A DNA stretch of 64,000 bases from an uncultured delta proteobacterium (lineage in GTDB: Bacteria > Desulfobacterota > Desulfobulbia > Desulfobulbales > Desulfocapsaceae). Positions 39,761-49,432 of the stretch are shown here, in pieces. Under the pieces are notes generated by a model. That model saw only the letters and a list, made by a program, of their open reading frames with translations. It did not search any database and was not told the origin of the DNA. The translations under genes were made by a program, and so were the position numbers. Location: contig CAIQWD010000072.1 of NCBI GenBank assembly GCA_903875445.1, forward strand, positions 62,001 to 126,000, read 5' to 3'. The number at the start of each line of letters is the position of its first letter. The stretch's first letter is position 1.

Positions 39761-39856
39761 AGGGGCCTATTTTCGTTACTGTTGTCAGGCGCATTATCAG
39801 GATTCCGGCATACACCTTTTAAGTATAATGAACGAAGTCCTGCTGTGGCAAGGGAT

Positions 39857-39892
39857 AAAAAAACGCCTTTAAAGACGGATCTTCAAAGGCGT
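39857..39892 (-). terminator. Rho-independent terminator after the GAPDH gene
   Basis: The stem arms are 39863-39875 and 39880-39892 (13 bp, one mismatch, 4-nt loop). On the minus strand the hairpin is followed by seven T residues (complement of 39857-39863). It lies 30 bp beyond the GAPDH stop and separates it from the PPDK-like gene. Confidence 0.88.
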
Positions 39893-39921
39893 ATAGAAAG
39901 GACTTTGCAAGAGACAGGAGA

Positions 39922-40938
<1,017 letters not shown>

Positions 40939-41051
40939 TTAACTTTCCGGTTTCTCCGTCAACTACGATAACCGGCATTTTTTCAGTCATGATGTATCGA
41001 CGCCCCATGACCGTCGGCACTTGCATCCCTAGTCGTAGTAAAAAAAACAGC

Positions 41052-42680
41052 TCACTCCCGGCATAACTGTTGTTTTCTGGCTTTAGAGTAAAGCTCAAGG
41101 TATTTACGCATAACTTTAGACCATGTGTAATTATGTTCAATTGCCCTTACCGCCTGCAGTTGCATTTTTCGTTTCAATTTTTCATTTCGATACACCACTA
41201 AAGCTCTTTCCAAGGCATTCAGCAAATCATCGGGAGAATCGCCACGATAGGCAATCCCGGTGACTCCGTCGACGACCTTCACCAACCCACCGACATGATG
41301 AACGATCGGGATATTGCCAAACAACTGAGCAATGAAATCAGTCAAACCACACGGCTCATATCTCGAAGGAATGACAAAGAAATCTCCGGCAGCATACACC
41401 CTGTTGGCCATTTCCGGGCTGAATCCCTGCAGGAAACAAACCCGACCGAAAAACTCCTGCTGCTCTGTCAGGCGAATAAGGCTGGCATTGATCTCGCTTG
41501 CACCGGTGCCGAAGATCAACACCTGGACCTCCGGGTGCCGCTGCAACAATTCGCCTAGAACCGCCATCAAAATATCGATGCCTTTTTGTTCGCTCAGTCG
41601 GCCGATGAAGGTGAAAAGCGGCTGGTGGACATTCTTTTCGACACTACCGAAACATTGCACCCCATCAAATATGACACCATTTTCGAGAAATTCGAGAAGC
41701 ATTTCTTTGCAGCGTGCTTTGCCGGCCAGCGTATCTTCTTCTTTTCCCGGGTAAAAAACCAATTCGGGATTATCCCCGGCTATTGCCTTGGAACAAAAAA
41801 ACTCCGGATCAATACCGTTGGTCACACCCTCCAGAACAACGTTGCGCCGGAGCAGTTCATGGCCCAGCCAGCCGGTCAGGCTGTCGCTGTCCGTCTCCCG
41901 TAATTCCCTCGCATAATTTTCACTGACTGTGTTCAGTATCGCATAATGACCGGCCACCAGAAAAGGATCAAATTTGCTATCGAGCTGGTTGGCATCGATG
42001 ACGTGCTCCGGCAAGGCGGTAATTGAGACCGCATAGGGTATGTCGATCACCTCCTGATGATAACCGTATCCGGCATTATGAATGGTAACGACACAGCCTG
42101 TTTCCCGAAAATAATTGCGATATCCGGCATTCTCCCGAATAAGCGCCGGCAAAACCGCCGTATGGCCATCATGACAATGGATAACATCGGGTTTTTCCCC
42201 GAGGACAATCATAAGCTCCAGTGCTGCCTTCTGCAAAAGGAGGTTCATTGCAAAAAAGTCATGATGCCCCATGGATTTTTTCTGCCAGGGAACAAGATTC
42301 TCGTCTTTTTCGCTGTAGGTATAGACATCCGATTTTTGCCGGTAACGCTCGGCGTCGACAAGGTAAAGATTCACCTTATTGATTTTTTTGTAATAATAAT
42401 GAACTTCTTCAAGTATTCGTTTCTCCGGCTGGTGCATATCGATCTGCAGCCGAAGGGTGCGTTCCGGACAAAAGGGATCGGGTAAAGGTTGGAATCCCTG
42501 TTTCCGGGCGTTGACAAAACCGTAGCGTGGCAGCACTACATGCAGCGAGCGGCTAGTCTTGCGGGCAAGCGCTTCGGCAAGTTGACAGACAACATCCTTG
42601 ACCCCTCCCGCACCGGCAAGCTGCCCATACTCCCGACTCAGCATCCAGATTTTCTTTACCTGCTCCTCATGGTCCGACAT
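41052..42680 (-). CDS. Glycogen/starch synthase-like GT5 glycosyltransferase
   Basis: A 542-residue GT-B enzyme: a GT5 N-domain (IWMLSREYGQLAGAGGVKDV) and a GT1 C-domain with the C-terminal motif SRYEPCGLTDFIAQLFG and the HVGGLVKVV sugar-nucleotide loop. In GlgA the first loop reads KTGGL and its lysine contacts ADP-glucose; here the aligned residues are GAGGV, with no lysine in that place. It is therefore a GlgA relative with possibly altered donor or activity. The ATG at 42680 is used; a GTG stands just before. Over 100 bp separate it from GAPDH. Confidence 0.85.
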   Translation of the reverse strand: MSDHEEQVKKIWMLSREYGQLAGAGGVKDVVCQLAEALARKTSRSLHVVLPRYGFVNARKQGFQPLPDPFCPERTLRLQIDMHQPEKRILEEVHYYYKKINKVNLYLVDAERYRQKSDVYTYSEKDENLVPWQKKSMGHHDFFAMNLLLQKAALELMIVLGEKPDVIHCHDGHTAVLPALIRENAGYRNYFRETGCVVTIHNAGYGYHQEVIDIPYAVSITALPEHVIDANQLDSKFDPFLVAGHYAILNTVSENYARELRETDSDSLTGWLGHELLRRNVVLEGVTNGIDPEFFCSKAIAGDNPELVFYPGKEEDTLAGKARCKEMLLEFLENGVIFDGVQCFGSVEKNVHQPLFTFIGRLSEQKGIDILMAVLGELLQRHPEVQVLIFGTGASEINASLIRLTEQQEFFGRVCFLQGFSPEMANRVYAAGDFFVIPSRYEPCGLTDFIAQLFGNIPIVHHVGGLVKVVDGVTGIAYRGDSPDDLLNALERALVVYRNEKLKRKMQLQAVRAIEHNYTWSKVMRKYLELYSKARKQQLCRE

Positions 42681-43150
42681 CACTTCTTCTCTTTCCCTTG
42701 CAACATATTCGTAGTCTCGCCCAGAAGCGGAGCTTTTAATCCTCTAGCCCAATGGTGAATTTGTGTGTATACCAGACTTGTATTGTATTCGTATTACTGA
42801 ACATGTCAAGAACCACAACGGTTCTGATACGAATGGCCGGATAGCATATTCGTCCGACTTTGGAAAAACCCTCAGTTGAGCAGGGGCCCGAATTTTTATA
42901 AATTTCCGACTTTTTGCAATCAGTTCATTATAATACCAACTTGGCACCGGGAACGGATTCTCCATTGAGTGATGCCCAGCAAAGATTGACTGAAGCTCGA
43001 AAAGACCCTATACTAATTGCTCCACAAGAAGATGACGCCACCAGCTCCTATCCATCATCGTAAACTACAAACGAGTCATCACCATCCTGCCTCCCCCAGT
43101 CGGGATGGCAGGTTCATTGCCTATGCAAAAAAGTAAGCAAAGGAGGGATT
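42681..43150. other. Divergent intergenic region between the glycogen synthase-like gene and yjbQ
   Basis: No gene is seen. A bulged hairpin at 43086-43112 (CCTGCC-TCCC, 6-nt loop, GGGA-T-GGCAGG) lies about 40 bp before the yjbQ start; it may be an attenuator, but it lacks a U-tract. AAAGGAGGG at 43139-43147 is the yjbQ ribosome binding site. A 73-codon minus-strand frame at 42744-42965 has no coding character. Confidence 0.5.
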
Positions 43151-43585
43151 ATGCCTAATGGCCAACTGAAAATCTCTACGATTTCGAACATGGAACTTGT
43201 CAATATTACTAGTGAAATTGACAAAATCCTACAAAATCAGTCTATCTCCTCGGGAGTTATCCACCTTTTTAATCCGCATACTACCGCCGGACTCATTATC
43301 AATGAGGGTGCCGACCCCGATGTGTGCCTTGACATCTTGCAAGGCCTGGCACACATGGTTCCCCGTAATCTTGGTTATAAACATCGCGAGGGCAATTCGC
43401 CGTCTCACATTATGACTATGCTGACCGGCAGCAATCTCACCATTTTCATCGAAAACGGCAAACTGCAACTTGGCACCTGGCAGAAAATTTTCTTTTGTGA
43501 ATTCGACGGACCACGGGCACGCTCTATTCGCTGGAAAATTATTGCCGATCCCCAACAACCCTTTGCCAGCACCCAAACCCTTTGA
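43151..43585 (+). CDS. yjbQ: Secondary thiamine-phosphate synthase-like protein YjbQ (UPF0047)
   Basis: A 144-residue YjbQ/UPF0047 protein. Visible family signatures are GVIHLFNPHTTAGLIINE, HREGNSPSHIMTMLTGS and LGTWQKIFFCEFDGPR. E. coli YjbQ has thiamine phosphate synthase side activity; the real role is uncertain. It is first in a yjbQ-orf80-ubiD-rluB operon with very short gaps and has a strong ribosome binding site. Confidence 0.95.
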   Translation: MPNGQLKISTISNMELVNITSEIDKILQNQSISSGVIHLFNPHTTAGLIINEGADPDVCLDILQGLAHMVPRNLGYKHREGNSPSHIMTMLTGSNLTIFIENGKLQLGTWQKIFFCEFDGPRARSIRWKIIADPQQPFASTQTL

Positions 43586-43592
43586 GACATTT

Positions 43593-43835
43593 ATGAACCT
43601 TGAACCCGATAAAATGTGTTTTGGCCTCACCGAGGAACTTGATCGCCAGTCTTTGGCGACCTTGCTGCAACTCAGCGGCCGTCCCGAATTTGCCGAGCTT
43701 TTTGCAAAAAGACTTGCCAGTGCGGAAATCATTCAGTTCGTTGACGCCTTTTTCGAGCTGCTGAAAAAACATCTCAGCAAAAATGAATACCACCAACTCT
43801 TTCTTCTCGACCCCGATCACCACCACAAGGAGTAA
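43593..43835 (+). CDS. Conserved small hypothetical protein between yjbQ and ubiD
   Basis: An 80-residue protein beginning MNLEPDKMCFGLTEELDR and ending DPDHHHKE, with a leucine-rich helical middle and a His-rich C-terminus. I do not recognise a defined domain. The start at 43593 is 7 bp after the yjbQ stop, and the stop lies 3 bp before the ubiD start, which strongly supports a real, co-regulated gene. A longer frame from 43470 would run through yjbQ. Confidence 0.75.
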   Translation: MNLEPDKMCFGLTEELDRQSLATLLQLSGRPEFAELFAKRLASAEIIQFVDAFFELLKKHLSKNEYHQLFLLDPDHHHKE

Positions 43836-43838
43836 TGC

Positions 43839-45617
43839 GTGTCTCTCGACAAATTACACGACTTACGCAGTTATCTGGAAATACTGAAAAAAGAGAAACA
43901 ACTCCTGCTCATTGAAGAAGAAGTCGATCCCTACCTTGAGATCGCCGAGATTCATCGGCGCATCATTGCCCGGGGGGGGCCGGCACTGCTTTTCACCAAG
44001 GTCAAAGGCTCAAAATTCCCGGTTACCACCAACCTTTTTGGAACCGCCAAGAGACTGGAACTGGCCTTTGGGAATAAGCCGCAGCAATTCGTTCGCGACA
44101 TAGTTCGACTTGCTGAGTCGATCATGCCCCTTTCCCTTGCCAACCTGTGGAAAAATAAACAACTTCTTTTTGACGGACTGAAAATTGGTTTAAAAACTGC
44201 CGCTAGCGGCCCCATTCTCGACAATTGCCAGCAGCCACCGCAGCTCAGTTCTTTGCCGATGCTCACCTCCTGGCATAGCGATGGTGGCCCTTTTGTTACT
44301 CTACCGCTTGTATACACAGAACATCCGGATGGAAAAGGCCATAACCTCGGCATGTACCGCATCCACCGATACGACGATGCCACCACAGGTATTCACTGGC
44401 AGATCCATAAAGGTGGCGGTTACCATTATTATGAGGCGGAAAAACAAAACAAAACCTTGCCGATGACCCTTTTCATCGGCGGCCCACCGGCCCTGATGCT
44501 TGCCGCCATCGCTCCGCTCCCCGAAGATCTACCGGAACTCCTGCTCACCTCCCTGCTCATTGGCGATAAGCTGCGCATGACCCGGGATCCTCTCGGAGGG
44601 CATAAACTTGTGGCCAATGTCGAATTTGCCATCAAGGGCCACGTTCCTCCACACCTTCGTCGCCCCGAGGGGCCGTTTGGCGATCATTACGGCTATGATT
44701 CCCTGCAGCACGATTATCCGGTCTTTCAAGTGAGTCACATGTATCATCGCAACAATGCCATTTATCCGGCAACGGTCGTCGGCCGCCCCCGCCAGGAAGA
44801 TTTTTTCATCGGCGATTTTCTCCAAGACCTGCTGTCTCCACTCTTTCCCCTTGTTATGAAGGGGATCAAGGAGCTGAAAACCTTCGGCGAAACCGGCTTC
44901 CACTGTCTTGCTGCCGCAAAAGTCACCGATCGTTACCCTCGTGAAGCCTTTGCCTGCGGTTTAAGAATTCTTGGCGAAGGACAACTCTCGCTTACTAAAT
45001 TTTTGATCATCACCGATGGGGACGTCGATATCACCAATTTTTCAAGTCTGTGGCCCCATGTCCTGGAAAGAGTGCAATGGCAACAGGATCTCTTCGTGTT
45101 CGCCAACGTTTCTCAGGATACCCTTGATTATACCGGACCCTCTGTCAACAAAGGTTCTAAAGCCATGTTGCTGGGACTTGGCAAGGAAAAAAGACGCGAG
45201 TTGCCACGCCATTTCACCACCTCCTTACCTGGTGCATGCTCTCAACCGAAGGTTTTTCTGCCCGGAACCCTGGTTATCGAGGGCGTTGCCTATAAAGATA
45301 ATCCTGCCCTAGCAAAAGAACTCTCGGAGTATGCCCCTTTGCAGGAATGGCCTGTTATCATGCTGGTGGATAACAGTACCGAAGCAACCTCTTCCGTTCA
45401 GGACTTTCTCTGGACCATTTTCACCCGCTTTGAACCGGCTGCCGATATCCATGCCCGCTCGACCTCCGTGCACAGGTTTCATGTCGGTCTCCACCCACCC
45501 GTGGTTATCGACTGTCGCATGAAACCCTGGTACACAAAAATCCTCGAAGTCGACCCGGCGACCAAAGAAAAAGTCGATCATCAATTCACCAAAATCATTC
45601 CGGCAGAATGGCGATGA
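43839..45617 (+). CDS. UbiD family decarboxylase
   Basis: A 592-residue prenylated-FMN-dependent (de)carboxylase. Family blocks are present: the TAASGPILDNCQQPPQLSSL region, PEGPFGDHYGYDS with the catalytic-type acidic residues, and the C-terminal WTIFTRFEPAADIHARS. It begins with GTG at 43839. The substrate could be 4-hydroxy-3-polyprenylbenzoate or another aromatic acid; quinone synthesis is possible but not shown. No UbiX gene is in the window. Its end overlaps rluB by 10 bp. Confidence 0.93.
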   Translation: MSLDKLHDLRSYLEILKKEKQLLLIEEEVDPYLEIAEIHRRIIARGGPALLFTKVKGSKFPVTTNLFGTAKRLELAFGNKPQQFVRDIVRLAESIMPLSLANLWKNKQLLFDGLKIGLKTAASGPILDNCQQPPQLSSLPMLTSWHSDGGPFVTLPLVYTEHPDGKGHNLGMYRIHRYDDATTGIHWQIHKGGGYHYYEAEKQNKTLPMTLFIGGPPALMLAAIAPLPEDLPELLLTSLLIGDKLRMTRDPLGGHKLVANVEFAIKGHVPPHLRRPEGPFGDHYGYDSLQHDYPVFQVSHMYHRNNAIYPATVVGRPRQEDFFIGDFLQDLLSPLFPLVMKGIKELKTFGETGFHCLAAAKVTDRYPREAFACGLRILGEGQLSLTKFLIITDGDVDITNFSSLWPHVLERVQWQQDLFVFANVSQDTLDYTGPSVNKGSKAMLLGLGKEKRRELPRHFTTSLPGACSQPKVFLPGTLVIEGVAYKDNPALAKELSEYAPLQEWPVIMLVDNSTEATSSVQDFLWTIFTRFEPAADIHARSTSVHRFHVGLHPPVVIDCRMKPWYTKILEVDPATKEKVDHQFTKIIPAEWR

Positions 45618-46330
45618 CCCTACCGATTCGTTTACAAAAATATCTTGCCCAATGCGGCCTCGCCTCCCGCCGAAAAGCCGAGGAGATGATCACCACAGGT
45701 CTCATCAGTGTGGATGGGAAAGTTGTTACCGAAATGGGAGTGAGTATCACCCCTGGAGTCAACCATGTCAAGTATGCAGGTAAAGAAGTAAACGCCAAGG
45801 AAAAACTCGTCTATTATCTTCTCAATAAGCCGAAGGGTTACGTCACTACCCTCTCCGATCCACAGGGCAGACCGATAGTCACATCTCTCATTAAAGAAGG
45901 GGGCGCGCGCCTCTTTCCAGTCGGTCGTCTCGATCTTGATACCGAGGGCGCCCTCATTATGACGAATGACGGCGAACTCGCCCAAAAGATACAACACCCG
46001 AGCAACGAAACCAATAAGACCTATGAAGCCCTGGTTAGAGGCTGTCCCGGCAAAGAGAGGCTCAGCCTTCTTGAAAAGGGAATAGACCTTGAAGGAAAAA
46101 TGACCGCCCCTGCTTTGATTGCAGTTCTTTCGTCAAAAGGTAAAAACTGTCTGTTGAAAATGACCATTCATGAAGGGAGAAAACGGCAGGTAAAAAAAAT
46201 GTTCAGCCTCATTGGCCATCCCGTTTTACATCTCAAGCGAACAGCCTATGGAACGCTTACTATCGGCAGTCTTCCCATTGGCAGCTATAGACAACTTAAC
46301 TCTGCAGATTTAAAAAAAATATTTTTATAG
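45608..46330 (+). CDS. rluB: RluB/RsuA-family 23S rRNA pseudouridine synthase
   Basis: This 240-residue enzyme makes pseudouridine in rRNA. An S4 domain (RLQKYLAQCGLASRRKAEEM) is followed by the catalytic domain with the aspartate motif PVGRLDLDTEGALIMTNDG and HEGRKRQVKKM. RluB rather than RsuA or RluE is a likely but not proven subtype. It overlaps ubiD by 10 bp and ends the operon. A two-part hairpin with a T-run follows. Confidence 0.9.
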   Translation: MAMTLPIRLQKYLAQCGLASRRKAEEMITTGLISVDGKVVTEMGVSITPGVNHVKYAGKEVNAKEKLVYYLLNKPKGYVTTLSDPQGRPIVTSLIKEGGARLFPVGRLDLDTEGALIMTNDGELAQKIQHPSNETNKTYEALVRGCPGKERLSLLEKGIDLEGKMTAPALIAVLSSKGKNCLLKMTIHEGRKRQVKKMFSLIGHPVLHLKRTAYGTLTIGSLPIGSYRQLNSADLKKIFL

Positions 46331-46368
46331 AATTCTCTTTACAAATCCAGGATTAGCTGATTAAATCT

Positions 46369-46432
46369 AACTAGTTAGAGGGCATCCAACCGCCGATCTC
46401 CGCTGGGCAATGCCCCAACTGGTTGATTTTTA
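46369..46432 (+). terminator. Terminator-like two-part hairpin after rluB
   Basis: The outer arms AACTAGTT (46369-46376) and AACTGGTT (46417-46424) pair with one G-T wobble. The inner arms GGGCAT (46380-46385) and ATGCCC (46410-46415) pair perfectly. A T-run, GATTTTTAT, follows. It lies 40 bp beyond the rluB stop and fits as the end of the yjbQ-rluB operon. The large closing loop (24 nt) is unusual. Confidence 0.6.
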
Positions 46433-46561
46433 TATGTATTTTATCAATCTGACCGCCATCGCTTTGCTCGTGCTTCACATGGAATTTAACATGATGTAAT
46501 TATGTAACTGTAAATTTTTGATGATGCATCCCAATTTGATTTTCAAAAACAGGAGTTAAGA

Positions 46562-46843
46562 ATGAACAAATCAGAACTCATCGAGGCATTGGCACAGGAT
46601 ATCAATATTCCTCATCGTGAGGCTGCGGCGATCACCAACACCGTAATTGAGACAATGACTGAAGCACTGGCCAAGGGAGAGAGCATCGAAATACGAGGCT
46701 TTGGGAGTTTTGTAATTAAAGAGTACGGTTCATACGAGGGTAGAAACCCAAAAACCGGAAGGAAGATTGAGGTAAAGCCTAAGAAACTTCCTTTTTTTAA
46801 AGTCGGTAAAGAACTGCGAGAAAAAGTCAATAATAGCAAATAG
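46562..46843 (+). CDS. HU/IHF family DNA-bending protein (IHF-like)
   Basis: A 93-residue HU-fold protein opening MNKSELIEALAQDINIPHREA, with IEIRGFGSFVIKEYGS and YEGRNPKTGRKIEVKPKKL. The C-terminal FKVGKELREKVN resembles the IHF beta helix, so IHF is more likely than plain HU. AGGAG precedes the ATG. It differs from the HU protein at 10646. Confidence 0.9.
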   Translation: MNKSELIEALAQDINIPHREAAAITNTVIETMTEALAKGESIEIRGFGSFVIKEYGSYEGRNPKTGRKIEVKPKKLPFFKVGKELREKVNNSK

Positions 46844-46873
46844 ACTTTTCAAAGCAATCTTCATATTAGGAAT

Positions 46874-46897
46874 GCCCTCGAAACTTTTTTTGAGGGC
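46874..46897. terminator. Terminator between the IHF-like gene and rimO
   Basis: GCCCTCGAAA and its complement TTTTTGAGGGC (46874-46897) form a short stem with a T-rich loop and one wobble pair. It is centred between the IHF-like stop and the convergent rimO stop, 30-50 bp from each. Confidence 0.55.
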
Positions 46898-46929
46898 GCT
46901 CTCCTTTTGGGTATACAGATCGCCGAGTG

Positions 46930-48264
46930 CTACCCTGATACAATTCCCCCAACCAGGTCATATACTTGGGCGTCGGTGATGGCGACGGGAACAATATCTC
47001 CGGGGCTGGCAATACCATCGTTTATCAAGACACAACCATCAACCTCCGGTGCCTGGAACCTGGTTCTTCCCTGTAAAAGAAGATCGGTTTCACTGCTCAA
47101 ACCTTCTACCAAAACCGGCTCAATTCGACCAATATATTTTTTTTGGATTTCTGCCGAAAGCTCTGCCTGAACAGCCAACAGATATTCTACCCTCTTCCTT
47201 TTTACCCTTTCCGACACCTGGTTGGCGAATTTTTCTGAAGGTGCTCCTTCTTCATTGGCATAAGAAAATACGCCTACATGATCGATGCGGACTTTCCGTA
47301 AAAAATCTTCAATCTCCAAGAATGTTTTTTCACTTTCTCCAGGAAAACCAACAAGAAACGTGGTCCGTATCGTAACGTTCGGAACGCGGTTGCGAATTTT
47401 CTCAACAACCTGAAAGAGTTGCTCTCTGCTGTAGCGTCGATTCATTGCCTGCAGCATGATATCGCTTGCATGCTGCATCGGAATATCCAAATAGGGCACC
47501 ACTCTATCATTTTCGGCCATCAATGTAAGCAGCTCATCGGTCACACCCGTGGGATAAAGATACAAGAGCCGTAACCAAGGGATAGTAGTGTGCTTGAGAA
47601 GTTGTCGAACCAGCTTTTCAAGGTTTGTATCTTTGTCGAGATCTCGCCCGTATGCGGTGCTGTCCTGGGCGATGAGAGAAAGCTCTTTGACACCGGAACG
47701 TTCTAGTTTTTGCGCTTCTCGCACCAGATCATCTAGAGATCTGCTGCGGAGTCCACCCCTGATCATGGGAATCATGCAATAGGAACAGCGGTTGTTGCAG
47801 CCTTCAGTAATTTTCAGCCACGCCCGAAAAGGCGGAGTCGATATCACGCGAGGGGTTTCATGAGTCATCAGATAAAGATCCGGTAAAATTACTCGCTGTG
47901 CAAGGCCGCCTTTCATCAACCGTTCAATAAGTGTCGCAATTTTTTCAGCCCCCTCGGTTCCGACAAAAAGGTCCACTTCCGGAAGATCATCAGACAGTTT
48001 TTCCTTGTAACGTTGCACCAGACAACCAACAACAACCAGACGCTTCTCCGGAAATCGATTTTTAATTTTCACTAATTCAAAAATTTCACTGATTGCCTCT
48101 TCCACCGCCGCCTGAATAAAGCCGCAGGTATTTATAATTAAAACATCTGCATTTTCCGGATCTTCGATAAGCTGCCAACCAGCTGACGTCATAGACCCGA
48201 GAATAACCTCCGAGTCGACAAGATTTTTAGCACAGCCAAGACTGACCAAATGAAAAAAAGCCAT
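46930..48264 (-). CDS. rimO: Ribosomal protein S12 methylthiotransferase RimO
   Basis: The 444-residue enzyme thiomethylates an aspartate of S12. The UPF0004 domain opens VSLGCAKNLVDSE, with cluster cysteines Cys11, Cys47 and Cys81. The radical SAM motif EGCNNRCSYCMIPMIRGGLR gives Cys156, Cys160 and Cys163. A C-terminal TRAM domain follows. The VSLGCAKNL opening and MIRGGLRSR separate it from MiaB. It starts 2 bp after the nucleoside phosphorylase stop. Confidence 0.96.
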   Translation of the reverse strand: MAFFHLVSLGCAKNLVDSEVILGSMTSAGWQLIEDPENADVLIINTCGFIQAAVEEAISEIFELVKIKNRFPEKRLVVVGCLVQRYKEKLSDDLPEVDLFVGTEGAEKIATLIERLMKGGLAQRVILPDLYLMTHETPRVISTPPFRAWLKITEGCNNRCSYCMIPMIRGGLRSRSLDDLVREAQKLERSGVKELSLIAQDSTAYGRDLDKDTNLEKLVRQLLKHTTIPWLRLLYLYPTGVTDELLTLMAENDRVVPYLDIPMQHASDIMLQAMNRRYSREQLFQVVEKIRNRVPNVTIRTTFLVGFPGESEKTFLEIEDFLRKVRIDHVGVFSYANEEGAPSEKFANQVSERVKRKRVEYLLAVQAELSAEIQKKYIGRIEPVLVEGLSSETDLLLQGRTRFQAPEVDGCVLINDGIASPGDIVPVAITDAQVYDLVGGIVSG

Positions 48265-48266
48265 TC

Positions 48267-49007
48267 TTACTCTCCAAAGTTATCAATGCCTGCCAGCACC
48301 ACATCCAGTGCCTTTTTCTTAGTATCACGAAATACTTCCGAGGAAAAACCAGGGTGCCAGGTTGCACCCCACAGCTCATCCGAGACAATCAAAACTGCAG
48401 CAAACTCGATATTACGAAAACAAGCGACGGAACAAAGTGCAGAAAACTCCATGTCGACAGCGGTTACCTTATCCCTTCTGTTAAGCTCCTGAAGCATCTG
48501 ACGTTCCTCCCGGTATACCGCATCTGTGGACCACACACAGCCGGAATGCACCATCAAGTTATTGGTACGAATAGCCTTTTCAAGGTATGCGCGAAAGGTT
48601 TTGGACGGTGCCGCAGGCATCGGAAGGGGATAATATTGTGAGGTACCTTCACCGGATTTCGCCTCAGTAGGCAAGAGGATGTCCCCAACCTTCAGATTAC
48701 TCGAGATAGCGCCACACCAGCCAAAAAGGATAATTCTTTTCGCGCCGAGAGCAATGAGCTTTTCCATACTCATTGCCGCCATTGGTGCTCCGATTGCAGG
48801 GCCGGCAAGAAAGAATGACTGTCCGGCGGCAACGGTCAAGTCAGAATTAAAAAGAGATTGGGATACTCCCCCCGATTGCCTGAGTTGTAGATGACACCGG
48901 GAAGCCTCTGTAGGATTTACCAGTAATAGTCCGTTTGGGGGGAGTGTTTTTTCTTTTTTTCTTTTTCTCGGATGAATAAGAATATTGGTATCGATATCCT
49001 GACTCAT
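48267..49007 (-). CDS. Nucleoside phosphorylase family protein
   Basis: A 246-residue protein of the uridine/purine nucleoside phosphorylase (PNP_UDP_1) family. The motifs are GPAIGAPMAAMSMEKLIALG with FGWCGAISSNLKVGD, and the C-terminal SDELWG. VDMEFSALCSVACFRNIE holds the MExxAL-type nucleoside site. I use the ATG at 49007, which has GGGGGAT upstream; the first 20 residues are variable. Substrate specificity (uridine, purine or MTA) is unknown. It is likely cotranscribed with rimO and separated from atpE by a terminator. Confidence 0.85.
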   Translation of the reverse strand: MSQDIDTNILIHPRKRKKEKTLPPNGLLLVNPTEASRCHLQLRQSGGVSQSLFNSDLTVAAGQSFFLAGPAIGAPMAAMSMEKLIALGAKRIILFGWCGAISSNLKVGDILLPTEAKSGEGTSQYYPLPMPAAPSKTFRAYLEKAIRTNNLMVHSGCVWSTDAVYREERQMLQELNRRDKVTAVDMEFSALCSVACFRNIEFAAVLIVSDELWGATWHPGFSSEVFRDTKKKALDVVLAGIDNFGE

Positions 49008-49040
49008 AACAATCCCCCAGAAGATCAAATTATAAAAAAG

Positions 49041-49074
49041 GAAAAGGGCCGCAGAATACTCTGCGGCCCTTTTC
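49041..49074 (-). terminator. Rho-independent terminator of the Fo operon
   Basis: A perfect 15-bp stem (49041-49055 and 49060-49074) with the loop ATAC. On the minus strand it is followed by CCTTTTTTATAATT. It lies 36 bp beyond the atpE stop and ends the atpZIBE transcript before the nucleoside phosphorylase gene. Confidence 0.92.
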
Positions 49075-49109
49075 TCCGATCGACGAACGACCGTTATACT
49101 CTCATTTTA

Positions 49110-49361
49110 CTATTTCACAAGCGGGTTTGCATAAAGAAGAATCAGAGAAATAACCAAGCCATAGATAGCAACTGATTCGGCAAGGGCCATACCAAGAATC
49201 ATGAAAACCATCAATTTCGGCTGAACTTCAGGATTTCTAGCAAGACCCTGACATGCACCATTTCCGACGGAACCGATACCGATACCGGCTCCTAGGCCAG
49301 CAAGGCCAATTGAGAGCGCAGCACCAATGCAAACGAGAGCGTACATAAGATTTCCAGTCAT
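49110..49361 (-). CDS. atpE: Fo ATP synthase subunit c
   Basis: The 83-residue ring subunit has two helices and the loop ARNPEVQ. Glu62 in ALAESVAIYGL is the ion-carrying carboxylate. The residue aligned with Gln32 of the Na+-type ring of Ilyobacter is Ile29 here, and the Thr of the Na+ EST motif is Val (ESV), so a proton-type ring is inferred. It is last in the atpZIBE operon and upstream of the terminator at 49041-49074. Confidence 0.96.
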   Translation of the reverse strand: MTGNLMYALVCIGAALSIGLAGLGAGIGIGSVGNGACQGLARNPEVQPKLMVFMILGMALAESVAIYGLVISLILLYANPLVK

Positions 49362-49432
49362 TTTTTTCTCCTTGAAATTTATTTTTGGGGGTTTTGGCCT
49401 TCTTCTCTATTTTTTCTAAATTCGATATTGCA

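Noticed and set aside
49110-49361. Sodium-translocating c ring
   Set aside because: The Gln of the Na+ site is Ile29 and the Thr of the EST motif is Val, so the ligands are missing.
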